Source of the DNA: Brachynemurus nebulosus
Lineage: Eukaryota > Arthropoda > Insecta > Neuroptera > Myrmeleontidae
Reading direction: 5' to 3'
DNA: 64,000 nucleotides
NCBI GenBank assembly: GCA_035578155.1
Contig: JAPWDM010000004.1
Location: forward strand, 41,125,551 to 41,189,550
The notes below the pieces were generated by a model. The model was given only the letters and a program-made list of their open reading frames with translations, searched no databases and was not told where the DNA came from. Every line of letters starts with the position of its first letter. The first letter of the stretch is position 1. This document shows, piece after piece, positions 11,381 through 23,892 of this stretch. Made by a program: the position numbers and the translations under genes.

Positions 11381-13262
11381 GTGAGCTGCGGGGCCCCATC
11401 ACAAGAGTCGAATTTTCCCTTCATCTTCGGTACCTTCAAGGTATCTAAATGTGATTGAAAAGCTACAAGCGAATTGTCATTTTAGTGGTTTAAAAACTGA
11501 TGATGAGTGTTCGGCTGATCGAGGAATTTAATAAGACTTGAATCTACCATTTTCGTTTTTTCGAAAACTGCACAGTCACAAAGTTTTTATAAGTATATTC
11601 AAAATTCGCAAAAGATTTCCAATCGACTGAGTACCCGGGAAGCCGGGAAGCGTATACCTATCTCTAAAAAAGGTTTTCAGGCATTTAATTTTTTTTTATC
11701 TATGACGCACCCGGGAATTAAATCTGAAAAAATTGTGTGTTGCATGGATCATAGTAAAAAGGTGGCAAAAAATTTTGATAATTATACCATAGCTACAAGT
11801 TGATAAAAAAATATATTACAAAGTTAAACAATTATTTTTGTTTTGTGGGGGGAGTTATATTTTTTTGAAGCTGAAAATTTTTTCTGAGACATACCATAAA
11901 GCTATCTGAAACACATAAAAACATCAACCAAATCCGTCAAACCATTCAAAAGATTTTTCGAATTTCAAAAAATAATTTCTTACTCACAGGGGGTACGTTT
12001 TCAATGGCTGAAATTCAGTAAATTTCAATTTTATGTCGATAGCAGTTAGCAGCAAAAAAAAATTAACACAATTCAAATTCAATGGAAACACATACGTATC
12101 ATAGAAGGGCATTCCCATCCATGCTTATCTGCCAATACTCTTTTTTTTCTTTTTTTTTTTTAAATATTAAAAAAGGACCTTAGAGAGTGAATTGGAAGAC
12201 CTTGTAGAAGATATTTTTTCTAAAAATCCAAAAATCCTACTTTCTAAATAAAAAGTGACTTTAATAACATTTTTAAATTACTTAATATTCATGTATTACA
12301 TTTGTTATAAAAGTAAGTTCATTTTTTTTTAAATTTTCAAATTTACTATACGCCTACTTGCATTAGTATAAAAATAAAGCATATTAAACACATTTAACAA
12401 TACCACTGAATTCTGACGTAAAAATGGCAGAAGTGGGGGAATAGTAATGTGGAATCCCTAAAAGTTACTAACTGAATACTAACTCAATACATGTACATAA
12501 TTTCAGCCGTCTAGGTTTACTCAGAGAGTCTCTAGACGTGTTAGAAAAAAAGCAAAAAAATCAAGGAAATATTGGCGTAAAAATCGTGACGGTAAGCGTT
12601 AAAAGTTGAAACCTCCAAAAAGTAGTGGCTAGCTATTAACTTAACCTGTACACAAAATTTCAGGTCTCTAGGTTTATTTGGGGAGATTTTTACTCGAACG
12701 AAACTGTTAAAAAACAAGAAAAATCATGTTCTTTTTGGTATAAAAATGGTGGGGGTAAGGGTTCAAATTTAAGACACCCAAAAGGCACTCCCTTGATACT
12801 AACTAAATCCGAATACAAAATTTCAGCCTTCTAGGTTTACTTGGGTGACCTGTGCGAGTGGTAAAAACTTCGGAAACGTCGAAAAAGCATGAAAGTGTAG
12901 CTTAAAAATGGTGGGGGTGGGGGTAAAATATTACAACCTCCAAAAAGCAAACCCTAGGTACGAGCTTTATCAACATACCAAATTTCAACCCTCTAAGTTA
13001 ATTCTGGCGGACTGTGGGCTTGTTAGATCCAGCCAAAACATTTTTTCCCCCTCCACTCCCTCCAAATCATCCTAGGAAGCTGAATTTTGGTAGATAATTG
13101 ACCGAAACATTATTTCCAATCGGTTTGGAACCGTTTTATTGTTTTGCAGCCCCCACCACCCCCTTAAAAGTTGGGTCGGATCAAAATTTTTCTCAAAATT
13201 TGAGCCCAATTTGATAATATTGTTGTGCATCGGAATGAGCCCCACTTACCAAATTTCATTTT
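11381..13262 (+). repeat. family C repeat, plus orientation
   Basis: Begins with ACGCCGTGAGCTGCGGGGCC, the signature left end of family C, also present at 25672 and 39957. The rest is a series of 70-130-base blocks, each with a GGTGGGGGTAAGG-like stretch and then CCTCTAGGTTTA. Segment 11640-12000 differs from the other copies and may be an insertion or a diverged part. No protein motif is visible, so the family looks non-autonomous or degenerate. It forms an inverted pair with the copy at 14797-16199. Confidence 0.65.
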
Positions 13263-14469
13263 ACACCGAGTTGACACAACTTTTACGACTGCTCCGAAAC
13301 AAAAATCGAATGCAATAACAGACAGTGAAGAATTTTCTGTTCAGTAGTATCATGTGGCAATTCTTTCCGAAAAAGTGAGAGAAGAAAATGTATTTGTCCT
13401 CTTTACATAGTCAGAAATTTATTACTAGCAAGTCTGTGAATTATTCTGAAAAATCTAAACTTCAAAAATAAAACTGACGGCAACCTGTGGACGCTAAAGG
13501 AAAATTGCCTTTTGTGATATCTGTTTGTTAAAAAATAAATGGATCACTATAGAAGTCCATTATAAACGGTTAGTTGATTTATTTATTATTTATATTACAA
13601 AAATTGACCCCTTCGGGATTAATGACGAGTTCAGCTCGTCATACTAATTTTAAAAAAAATTCAACTTATGAGTGTGCATTGTCTTATATCGGTAAGTAGA
13701 GGCTCTGTAGTAAAGAGCGGTCATATTGGAAAAAAAATTAAGCTAAATGTACCAAACTTGCAATTATACTTATATAGATATTAAAATTTTTATCTAAAAT
13801 ATTGAAATATATGGCGATACTATAGGCGTTAAAGAAGAAATTTTTGTAACTTTTTTTTACTGTTTTTCTAATAACAGTAACTGCGTGAAACATATGAGAT
13901 TTTGAGGAATATTTTCCAATTTGTATTTTAATTTTAAGAAGTTTTATGTGCCTCATTTTTTTTATAGTGCCAAAGATTATGATGATTATAAAGAACATCA
14001 CTGACGTGATCGAGAGCACGCAACGGATTTGGTTCATCGCATGTCAGGATGAATGACTTCCACTGATGGTTTTCCATTGAAAACCAGCGGAGGCAGGCCT
14101 AGAAATAGCTAGTATGGTGGAATTGTCGAAGTCAAAGTAAGGACTCTTATGATCTAAGTATTCTCAAAGATTTGCTTTTTATTGAGTTTTTAACGACTAG
14201 TAGCTCAAGAATTATCCGACTGTTAAGTAAAGTAGGTGAATTTCTAAAAAAATAGTGACCGGTTTCGGCCAAAAACTAGCCGAAACTTCGGCCGCACCGA
14301 AACTAAGTGTTCGTGAGTTGTCGCGCTTTGCTCGGATAAGTTCGTGTCTCGTACATACGGTAGATTTCAGCATACAATTGATATTTTAACATATCTAAAT
14401 AAGTTCGGTTTCGATTTCGGGGGAAACTGAGACCGCGTCGGACACAAAAAACAAGTAATCTTTAAAAAC
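13263..14469. other. spacer between inverted family C copies
   Basis: No coding motif. A short patch at 14258-14310 carries repeated CpG-rich words (GGTTTCGGCC, GCCGAAAC, TTCGGCCG) that partly self-pair, of the kind seen at the ends of some insect repeats. A near-palindrome GACGAGTTCAGCTCGTC lies at 13624-13640. A minus-strand frame at 13738-14037 has no motif and is not called. Confidence 0.4.
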
Positions 14470-14796
14470 TCTAAAAATCCCATTTTTAAAAGCTAGGATA
14501 CTTTTCTAATTAAGCAACGAAATTCAAAAGTTTCCCTCGTCTTTAATTCAGTATAATTATATCACTAATCATTCCTGAGAAGTGTTTTTATTAATTAAAC
14601 TTTTATTAAAAAATTGTAATTAATGATTACCTAAATTTTTTTTATTTTATAGACTGAGCTGCAGCCCACGATGGATAGAAGATCAAATTAAGGACTGTAT
14701 CTCCGAAAATCCCACCAGAATAATAGCAACTGAGGTGCTTGCGCAAACGTAAAATATGGTAAAAGTTGGGTTCATGGGATGAACCCTTTGGTTAGT

Positions 14797-14908
14797 CGAA
14801 TTTTTCAACTGAAAAATTAGACTTATACAGCCTATACGATAAGAACGGCGAGAGTAGGGGCGCTATCCGTTTTCGGACCCGTAGAACACGATTATGTAGA
14901 AAAAAATA

Positions 14909-14992
<84 letters not shown>

Positions 14993-16199
14993 CCGCTACC
15001 TTTTAATATGTGTAGGGCCCCCCTATGGAAGTTAGGAGCTGACATTTTGTAAGTGAGGCTCATTCCGATGCGCAACAATACTATCAAAGTGGGGTCAAAT
15101 TTTGGGAAAATTTTGGATCCAACCCAAATTTAAGGGGGTGGTGGGGGGCGGTAAAACAATAAAACTTTTCCAAACCGGCTAGAAATAATGTTTCGGTCAA
15201 TTATCTGCGACATATCCAAAACTCAGCTTCCTAGGATGATTTGGAGAGAGTAGAGGGGGAAAAAACGATTTTGGCTGGATCTAACCCGCCCACAGCCCTC
15301 CAGAATTAACGTAGACGGTTGAAATTTGGTATGTTAATACAACTCGTACCTAGGTTTTGCTTTTTGGAGGTTTTAATATTTTACCCCCACCTCGCTCATT
15401 TTTAAGCTACAAATTCATGCTTTTTTGACGTTTTCGAAGTTTGTACCACTCGCACAGGTTACCCAAATAAACCCAGAGGGTTGAAATTTTATATTCGGAT
15501 TGAGTTAGTATCAAGGGGGTGCCTTTTGGATGTCTCGACTTTTAACCCTTACCTCCACCATTTTTATACCAAAAAGAACATGATTTTTCTTGTTTTTTAA
15601 CAGTTTCGTTCGGGTCAAAATCTCCCCAAATAAACCTAGAGGTCCGGAATTTTGTGTACAGGTTAATTTAATAAGCAGCCACTGCTTTTTGCAGGTTTCA
15701 ACTTTTAACCCTTACCCCCACGATTTTTACGCCAATATTTTCTTGGTTTTTTTGCTTTCTTTCTAACATGTATAGAGGCTCACTAAGGAAACCTAAAGGA
15801 GGGCTAAAATTTTGTACGTGTATTGAGTTAGTATCCAGCTAGAACTTTTTAGGGATTCCACATTACTGTTCCCCTCACTTCTCCAATTTTTACATCGGAA
15901 TTCATGGGTATTGTTAAATGTCTTTCAAATGTTTATTTTTATTCTAAATACAAGTAGGCGCATAGTAATTTTAAAAATTTAAAAAAAATTAACTTAATAC
16001 TTTGATAACAAATGCAGTACATAAATATTAAGTAATTTAAAAATGTTATTAATGTCACTGTTTATTTATAAAGTAGGAATTTTGGATTTTTTTGGAAAGC
16101 AAAAAATATCTTCATAAAGGCCTTCCAGTTTACTATTTAAGGTCCTTTTTTAATAATTAAAAATAAAACACAAAGGCAATTGGCGGATAAACATGGATA
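14797..16199 (-). repeat. family C repeat, minus orientation, carries (TA)n
   Basis: Starts at TTAGTCGAATTTTTC, the end opposite to ACGCCGTGAGC, and proceeds through the same block series as the copy at 25672 in reverse. It stops at AATTGGCGGATAAACATGG, so the last ~250 bases including the ACGCCGTGAGC end are missing. The (TA)n array at 14913-14991 sits at the same internal position as in the 25672 copy, between TCGTGTTCTACGGGTCCG-type sequence and GGGCCCTACACATATTAAAA-type sequence. Confidence 0.7.
14913..14991. repeat. (TA)n microsatellite inside family C
   Basis: About 39 TA units at the fixed internal position of family C described for 27048-27105. Confidence 0.95.
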
Positions 16200-16583
16200 G
16201 CTAAGTAACCAAAGGGTTCATCCCATGGACCCAACTTTTACCATATTTTACGTTTGTGCAAGCACGGCAGTTACTATTATTCTGATTATAATAAATTGTA
16301 TATTCGCTATCATCAAAAATAATCGACTAGTTCCAAAATTATGCTACTTGGTGGGATTTTCGGACATGCAGTCCTTAATTTGATCTTCTATCAATCTTGT
16401 CGTTGGCTGCAGTTCAGTCTATAAAATAAAAAAATTTAGGTAATCATTAATTACAATTTTTTAACAAAAGTTTAATTAATAAAAACACTTTTCAGGAATG
16501 ATTAGTGGTATAATTATATTGAATAGGGAAACTTTTGAATTTCGTTGCTTAATTAGAAAAGTATCCTAGCTTTTAAAAATGGG

Positions 16584-16586
<3 letters not shown>

Positions 16587-16671
<85 letters not shown>
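16587..16671. repeat. (TA)n microsatellite
   Basis: About 42 TA units immediately left of the TTAGTGATGGGC element. The array continues on the other side at 17414, as expected if the element inserted within it. Confidence 0.95.
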
Positions 16672-16674
<3 letters not shown>

Positions 16675-17410
16675 TGATGGGCTAGTAACTAACTAACTGT
16701 TAAAAAATACCAGTTACTTGTAAAGTAACTAACTAACTAGCGATGCCATTTGAATACCCTTAGTTACTTAGGTAGTTACCATGGATGTATTATACAATAA
16801 ATTATGTATATACATATCTGTCATACCTGCACAATAGTTAGTTACTTATAGTCCTTATAACACAGTATGTATAAGTTACTTATAGCACCTTCTAGCCTGT
16901 GTACGTATTTCCAATATGTATATATGGCATGTTTGTTCATTTTCATAAGGATTCTGGACAAGATTGACTTGAACGATTAATCAGTTTATGATGAGTCCAG
17001 ATGTTTCACATTTGAGGTAAAATAGTTTACAATTTTAAGAAAAAATAAATTTTAAGAAAAAAAATACTTAACAAAAGCATGGCAAATAAATTATATTTTT
17101 GTCCCTGAGTTGTGGATTTTTTATTATTTTATGTTGTCCTGCCTACTCATTACACTACTTATTATATATATTACGGTTACATATTGAGTATTTATTTCAT
17201 TGTAACCGATAATCCTTGTAACTGGTAAACGATCTTCACCATACATAAGATAGTTACATAGTATCAGGATGTTTGTATTTAGGTACTATTTGAGATACGT
17301 ATAGGTACAATGCAAAAGTAACTAACTAACTAACTACATAAAATAACTAGTATTTATACTGAAAGTAACTAATAGTTACTGGTACCTAAAAGTAACTATA
17401 AAGCCCATCA

Positions 17411-17414
<4 letters not shown>
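16671..17414. mobile_element. non-autonomous TIR element in (TA)n
   Basis: Ends are TTAGTGATGGGC and GCCCATCACTAA, a 12-bp perfect inversion. The element is 744 bp. The interior is rich in GTAACTAAC and AGTTACTTA words near both ends, giving subterminal repeats, and has no coding frame. TAGTGATGGG-type ends resemble some hAT elements. The target duplication cannot be read because both flanks are TA repeat. Confidence 0.7.
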
Positions 17415-17489
<75 letters not shown>

Positions 17490-17543
17490 AAAATTTTTAA
17501 ATTTTTCCACTGTTAGGGAGCTAAGCTATTGGGGAGCTAAGCT

Positions 17544-17583
<40 letters not shown>
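17414..17583. repeat. (TA)n arrays around a minisatellite unit
   Basis: Two TA tracts, 17414-17487 (one C interruption near 17451) and 17548-17583. They are separated by a partial minisatellite unit in which the short phrase GGGAGCTAAGCTATTG is duplicated. Confidence 0.85.
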
Positions 17584-17585
<2 letters not shown>

Positions 17586-18060
17586 TTACGTTATGTAGGG
17601 TCCGCCGGGGTCCATGGAACCCAAAAATGGTAAAAATAAACTAACCAAACGATTTTGAAAATTTTTTCACTGTTAGAGAGCTCAACTATTTTAGATAGAT
17701 ATAAATTAAGTTATGATAGATCCGCCAGGGTCCATGGGATCCAAAAGTGTTAAAAATCAAATAAATGACCCACTTCCAAAATTTTTTTCATTGTTACAGT
17801 GGTAAACAATTTTAGATGGACATACGAGTAGCTTATATGTGGTATGAGGTCGGCCAAGGTCCTGGGGTCTTAAAAGCGCGAAATAAACTAACCAACCGAT
17901 TCTGAAAATTTTTTTACTCTTAGAGAACTAAACTGTTTTAGATAGATATAGATTACGTTATGTAAGGTCTGCTAGGGTCCATGGGACCCAAAAGTGTCAA
18001 AAATAAACTAACCGACCGATTTTGAAAATTTTTTCATTGTTATGTTATAATTTTGAATCT
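17485..18060 (+). repeat. diverged ~120-bp minisatellite
   Basis: Successive units each read TTGAAAATTTTTTCACTGTT, then AGAGAGCT, a GTTATGTARGGTCCGC phrase and CCATGGGACCCAAAAGTG. Unit starts near 17487, 17651, 17770, 17898 and 18017 give a period of about 120-128 bases where no (TA)n interrupts. A further partial unit appears at 18867-18930, beyond the transposase remnant and another (TA)n. Confidence 0.8.
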
Positions 18061-18215
18061 ATGAATCCATCCTTTTTGAATGTGCCTTCATTCGTCCATA
18101 AAATTTTATCTAAGAATTTTGGGTTTTCTCTGAGCTTTTGTAACATACTTCGGCAAAATTTGACATGATTAGCGTAGTCACGAGGAAGCAACATTTGCAC
18201 ACCAATGTAAATCTA
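18045..18215 (-). pseudogene. DDE transposase fragment (IS630/Tc1-like), broken
   Basis: Reading the minus strand gives QMLLPRDYANHVKFCRSML, then FLDKILWTNEGTFKKDGFI and a stop. In insect transposases of the IS630/Tc1/mariner superfamily this stretch precedes and includes the second catalytic Asp in a WTDEATF-type motif. Here the expected Asp is Asn. The segment is only ~55 codons, has in-frame stops just upstream, and no terminal repeats can be paired with it. I infer a dead fragment inserted into, or captured with, the surrounding minisatellite. Confidence 0.7.
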
Positions 18216-18777
18216 CTACCTGTCCACTTTGTGTCTTCGGTCATCATCCATCTTCGGTTTACGCAGGCATAAAAGTATCTGCAAGTAATTGAAATAATTT
18301 GAAAGTACTTATTGAAATAATTTCAAAATGACATTTTTTGCAGTAAAATAGCAACATCTTTTTTTCTAAAGTAAAGCGAAACAAATTTTAGACCATTTTA
18401 AAAACTACAGTAAATGAGCAATCTTTTAATATAACTTGCCCGGGTAAGGCGGTACTTTTACAGCATGTAGAGTCAAACTTACCTCATAAAAAAAAATTAT
18501 TTAAGAATCGGCAAAAAAGATTTAGTTTTTCCAAGATTACCCTTACTTTGGATTGTGATCTACAAAAGGACTCTTCAGGGTTGCGTAATAAAAATTAGAA
18601 TTCAGAAAATCTAGTCGTGAAGCTGTGGTACTCGAAAATCTTATCAAAATTGTCGATCTTTCCGAAATCCATAAAAGTTTCAATATCTTGAAAACCAGCG
18701 ATATTTTACCAGACAATATTTTGATATTCTGGTCAGGCATGAGCTGGTCCAAGGGATATCGTTGACTTTTGGGACAC

Positions 18778-18779
<2 letters not shown>
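18216..18779. other. non-coding stretch, nothing recognised
   Basis: A 69-codon minus-strand frame at 18543-18752 shows no motif and no coding bias. The sequence probably belongs to the same repeat as the transposase remnant. Confidence 0.35.

Positions 18780-18866
<87 letters not shown>
18780..18866. repeat. (TA)n microsatellite
   Basis: About 43 TA units between the transposase-bearing segment and the last partial minisatellite unit. Confidence 0.95.
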
Positions 18867-18867
<1 letters not shown>

Positions 18868-19435
18868 CTCAACTATTTTAAATGGGTACAGGTCTTAAAT
18901 GAGATCCGCCAGTGCCGAATATTTGGAAATTCGCTTGGTTATGCAGATGCTGCGATTGGGGTATTATTCTTATAGGTAAATAAAACATTTTACTTTACAA
19001 AAATATTGCTTTTATTTATTATTGAAACTCTTATGATATATTTTGATCAATATGACCATTATCACAGTTGAGAAACAATTCAATCTATCTTTGTCTTAAA
19101 GTTATTCTATGATTTTTCTTGTTTCAAATATGACGGTAATATAATATTATAAGACAAAAATTTTTATATAAGATGCAATTTAAGCACAAAATCACTTGAT
19201 AGATTGGATAAAAGTCTATAACAAGTACGAGGAAGCTGAAAGTGGAAGCTGCATATGAAAGTGTATATATTTTTAATTACTTGTTAGCGAGTTTTTAGTA
19301 AAATAGCTAACAAAAGGTACAACTAACACTGTTATGCTACTGAATTTTAAAATTTTTTTTTAACAGTAAATAAAAGTGATAACAAACTAACTAAAGATAC
19401 GAAAAGTTTTCAATTCTACAAATAATTTTGTTCTT
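18867..19435. other. AT-rich stretch after a partial minisatellite unit
   Basis: 18867-18930 is a further diverged unit of the 17485-18060 minisatellite. The remainder shows no coding or repeat signal. Confidence 0.4.
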
Positions 19436-19462
19436 AACCCTCGATAACTAAACCTATTTTAT

Positions 19463-21673
19463 TAGTCTAGTCTAGAAGAGCCATTTTAGTGAAATTCTTA
19501 TAGAGGGCTCCAAAAATTATGATTTTGGTGTCATTCGATTCGTATTGACTTCTAGAAACTTTTTGAAAAAGTTGAAAATGCGCTCATAAAAATTGCAATT
19601 GTTATAAACAAAAGAGTGAAAAAAAAATGGGTGTTTTTGTTTTTTTGAAAAATTTCAAAAACTATTCAAGATTTTTGAAATTAAAAAAAAGATCCGAAAA
19701 GAGCAGGAAATTTCACAAAAATAAGTCCCAACTCCCGAAACTGTATCTCCAATATTTATAATTTTAACAGAGCCCTAAAGTTATTGCTAAAATGGGGTGT
19801 TTGGCGTTCTCGCGCACCGCGTCATTCAAACACGGTAAACAAAAAAAATTATTTAAATATATTAAATATCAATATTAAGGAATGAAAAAATTCACGTACG
19901 TTCGGAATAAGTTGATAAACAATAATCCGTGCAAAAAAAATTTTTATATGTATTTTTCCATTAGTTATGCTATTGTTAATTAACAAAATTTTTGAAACCG
20001 AAAGTTGACATAGAAACCTTAATAATTATTTAACTAAAAAGCTCAAATTTTTTTTGTTCCGTAGAATTGTTCTGAAGAGGTGAAAAAATAGATTCCCGTT
20101 GAAAAAATCAAAAATTTTTAATTTTCCACTTATTTATAAACAATCAACTGCATTGAAAAATGAGAAATGTTGATAAAGCATTTGTTTTTTTGTTGTTTTT
20201 TTAAATCTTAATTATTTCGTCTTTTTCTCATTGAGCGCCACCTGAAAATAATTTTTTTAAATTTTTAAATGCTATTATTAAAACAATTGTTATAAACAAA
20301 TGCATTGTTTTTGAGGCAATGGAAAAAATTTTTTTTGATTCGAAGGACCAATAAATATTATGATTTTTAAAAGAAAAATCGTTTCTTAAAAAAATTTTTT
20401 TATTGCTCAAAAATGAATTTGTTAATGAACAATTTTTTGGTGTCATTTATTATTAGTATTAAAGATCCGTTTTTTTTTTTTTAAAAAAAATCATTATTTA
20501 TATTGCTCTTTCATATTCCGAAGAAATTACAATTAAAAAACGTAAAAATTTATTTGTTTATAAGAAATTGTTTATTAAATAAACTTATTAAATATAAATA
20601 AAAAATTGAAATTTCTTCGGAATCTGAAAGAGCAATATAAATAATGATTTTTTAAAAGAAAAAAAAAACGGATCTTTAATATTAATAATAAATGACACAA
20701 AAAAATTGTTCATTAACAAATGTATTTTTGAGCAATAAAAATTTTTTTTTAAGAAACGATTTTTCTTTTAAAAATCATAACATTTATTGGTCCTTCGAAT
20801 CAAAAAAAATTTTTTTCCATTGCCTCAAAAATAATGCATTTGTTTATAACAATTTTTTAAATAATAGCATTTAAAAATTTAAAAAAATTATTTTCAGGTG
20901 GCGCTCAATGAGAAAAAGACGAAATAATTAAGATTTAAAAAAACAACAAAAAAACAAATGCTTTATCAACATTTCTCATTTTTCAATGCAATTGATTGTT
21001 TATAAAAAAGTGGAAAATTAAAAATTTTTGATTTTTTCAACGGGAATCTATTTTTTCACCTCTTCAGAACAATTCTACGACGCAAAAAAATTTGAGCTTT
21101 TTAGTTAAATAATTATTAAGGTTTCTATGTCAACTTTCGATTTCAAAAATTTTGTTAATTAACAATAGCATAACTAATGGAAAAATACATATAAAATTTT
21201 TTTTTGCACGGATTATTGTTTATCAACTTATTCCGAAGGTACGTGAATTTTTTCATTCCTTAATATTGATATTTAATATATTTAAATAATTTTTTTTGTT
21301 TACCGTGTTTGAATGACGCGATGCGCGAGAACGCCAAACACCCCATTTTAGCAATAATTTTAGGGCTCTGTTAAAATTATAAATATTGGAGATACAGTTT
21401 TGGGAGTTGGGACTTATTTTTGTGAAATTTCCTGCTCTTTTCAGATCTTTTTTTTAATTTCAAAAATCTTGAATAGTGTTTGAAATTTTTCAAAAAAACA
21501 AAAACACTCATTTTTTTTTCTCTTTTGTTTATAACAATTGCAATTTTTATGAGCGCATTTTCAACTTTTTCAAAAAGTTTCTAGAGGTCAATACGAATCG
21601 AATGACATCAAAATCATAATTTTTGGTGCCCTCTATGAGAATTTCACTAAAATGGCTCTTCTAGACTAGACTA
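19463..21673. mobile_element. 2.2 kb near-perfect palindrome
   Basis: Begins TAGTCTAGTCTAGAAGAGCC and ends GGCTCTTCTAGACTAGACTA. The two 1.1 kb arms match almost base for base around an axis near 20568, with only a very short non-paired centre. Two similar frames, minus 20228-20446 and plus 20692-20874, are mirror images caused by the palindrome and not genes. A TA duplication is possible at the borders. A transcript crossing it would fold into a very long duplex. Confidence 0.85.
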
Positions 21674-22909
21674 TATAGTCACTTTCTTACTAAACCTTCG
21701 TAAATTTGACGGCAACACATGTTTTTTTGTTTTTTCAAATCAAGTGCGCTGTGTACCCCAACTTGCCTGACGGCTCGTGGTAAGCGCACGAGGTCTCGTT
21801 GTGTATGTATCAGTCTCTTAGACTCGTGATCAATTTAAGCCTACTTAAATACCTGGCTTTACACATACGTATAGAAAATAGCTATTATAGTTCTGTAACT
21901 AAAAGAAAAACCATTGAAATTATACAATATACAATCTAAAACAATAACACTATCCATTTCATTGGCCAAAGTATCAAAATATACTAACAAGGAAAGGGCA
22001 AGAAGTCGAAAATTCAAAAAAATCTGAAACTTTTAGTCCAAGCAAATTAAATTTTTATGTAACAAAATTAGTACCTGAAAGGGAAGATATGGAAAAGGTA
22101 GGAAATATTCCGTAGAATTCGATGAACTATTTTTAAACAGCTGAATCATTTGGGAAATTCCTCAAAATGGCGGCCAAAGATGGCCAAAAACAGTTTTTTC
22201 GGTTTTAAAAAAAAACCCAGACTTTCCAAAAAAAATTGTCGTACAGAAGTTGTAGAACAATTAAATACCAGTAGAATGAGACCAATTTAATGCAAATTGG
22301 TGTATAAATAAATTAGTTATCGCAAGGAAACTGCCAAAAATCGAGATTTTTTCAATTGCTGATATCTTAAAGGAAAAAAATATATTTTTATAAAACTTGG
22401 TGAAAGTGTAGTTCTTTGCAAGTAGAATAGGAACGTTTTTAAAAAATCGTAAAATATTGGGTAACTTCTCCAAAATTCAATTTTTTCGAAAAAAAATACG
22501 TTTCCTTAAAATTCGATTTAACCAGGTTCTCGGTCACCTACAGGCACGTTTATGGGCTTAAAATGTTCCTAAAAGGTTATACTAACGTATAAAATATGTG
22601 CGCTTATCGTTAAATAATTAGAAATACATAAAAAAACAAGCGAAAGATTAATAAATTTTTTGGAATCCAGAAAACTTTGATTTTTTTTTTTTATAATTTA
22701 TCTTTTATAACTTTTAGGTATATATAACTCCTTGGAGCTTAAATTAGTTTTTTTTTCAAAAACTGCTCATCTTTTACTTTTTTTATATTAAGGGTTAAAT
22801 TTTTATCATTCTAATTAACGACTTACAGTTCAATATAAAAAATTATTGTTTACAATCATTGACCACGTATTTTTTTCTGTAAACTAAATCTTAGTGGGCG
22901 CTATAAAAA

Positions 22910-23892
22910 GAAACTTATATTAACGCTATTTTAAGTGCTATTATCAATACATATATTAGCTTCGTAGAACATCTAATTGTGAAAGTAATTGGTGAAAACA
23001 CAGATCTTCTAGTATTATTGACGTAATTAGCACCATCAAAAAAAAGTATATATTTCTCTAAACCTGAAAAGGGACAAAAAGCGAGAAAGTGTACAACTGT
23101 AACAATTTTAAGTATTCCGATTTAAAGAAATACCATGGCTTATTTTACATAATAACAGGATGTGACACAACATCATGCTTTTTCAAAAAAGGCAAAAATA
23201 AAATATTAAAAATTTTTAACGAACAAAAAGGTACTCTACAGAAGTTGGATATTTTTTACGAAACGAAAGTACAACACAAACATATTGAAAAAATTGGTTG
23301 TGACATAATTTCAACTTTGTATTCGCCTAAAAAGGTAACTGGTCGTCTGAATGAACTGAGATTCAAACAATTTCAAAGATCAACATTGAAGTCATCTTTT
23401 CATTTAGGAAGCCTCCCCCCAACGGAAAGTGCTGCAGCTCAACATTGTTATCGAACTTATTTGCAATTGCAAACCTGGCTTGAAAATGCGCTTGATCTCG
23501 AAAAATGGGGGTGGAAAATCATTAGCAATACTTTATAACCTATTTATAGCTCTGAAGTACTGATTCCTGAAGATATCATCAAAAAAATAGCGTGTAGATG
23601 CGAAAGTGGTTGCAAAACTATCAGTTGTGGCTGTAAAAAGCATGGATTGAAATGTTCTAATATGTGTTTACATTGTAATAATAATAGCTGTTCAAATATT
23701 GAAGAAAATAAGACTGTGATTCCGGAAATCAACGATGATATGGATGACCCAAATACTGCAGAATATGAGACAGAAGACCATGATGAAACTATCGGTGATG
23801 ATGGTGATGATAGTGATGACACTGCAGAAAGATTATTAAATGACAATAATGAAGAGGAGCAACCGTTTATAAAAAGGCGAAAAATATATTAA
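22910..23892 (+). pseudogene. XPG-like nuclease/CXC protein, Academ-type, decayed
   Basis: Reading with breaks, the protein shows GENTDLLVLLT (near 22990-23023), IYFSKPEKGQ (near 23050-23075), ITGCDTTSCFFKKGK (near 23150-23195), LGSLPPTESAAAQHCYRTY (near 23407-23463) and WGWKI. It continues into a cysteine-rich tail, CRCESGCKTISCGCKKHGLK and then CSNMCLHC (23593-23680). An acidic Asp/Glu-rich end finishes at 23892. These motifs, in this order, define a widespread invertebrate protein family. D-x-D and GCD motifs resemble the acidic motifs of XPG/FEN1 nucleases, and Academ transposases are described as XPG nuclease plus Cys-rich finger. In-frame TAA at 23024 and 23536 and a frameshift near 23086 break it. 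The N-terminal half is not visible. Confidence 0.7.

Larger units (their letters stand above)
14470..16588. mobile_element. palindromic element interrupted by family C
   Basis: Arms 14470-14795 and 16200-16588 are inverted copies: for example CTAAAAATCCCATTTTTAAA on the left, and TTTTAAAAATGGGATTT at the right end. The right arm has ~60 extra bases near 16275-16335. Family C (14797-16199) fills the loop, so it either inserted at the centre of an existing palindrome or is captured cargo. No transposase motif seen. Confidence 0.65.

Noticed and set aside
14863..15087. Minus-strand frame with an alternating Ile-Tyr stretch
   Set aside because: Translation of a (TA)n array inside family C; the same applies to the frame at 47557-47769.
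20228..20874. Two near-identical frames encoding MTPKNCSLTNSFLSNKK-like peptides on opposite strands
   Set aside because: They are mirror images created by the palindrome 19463-21673 and lack any domain.
23544..23846. Minus-strand Ser-rich 100-codon frame
   Set aside because: It is the antisense shadow of the acidic tail and CXC region of the Academ-like pseudogene.
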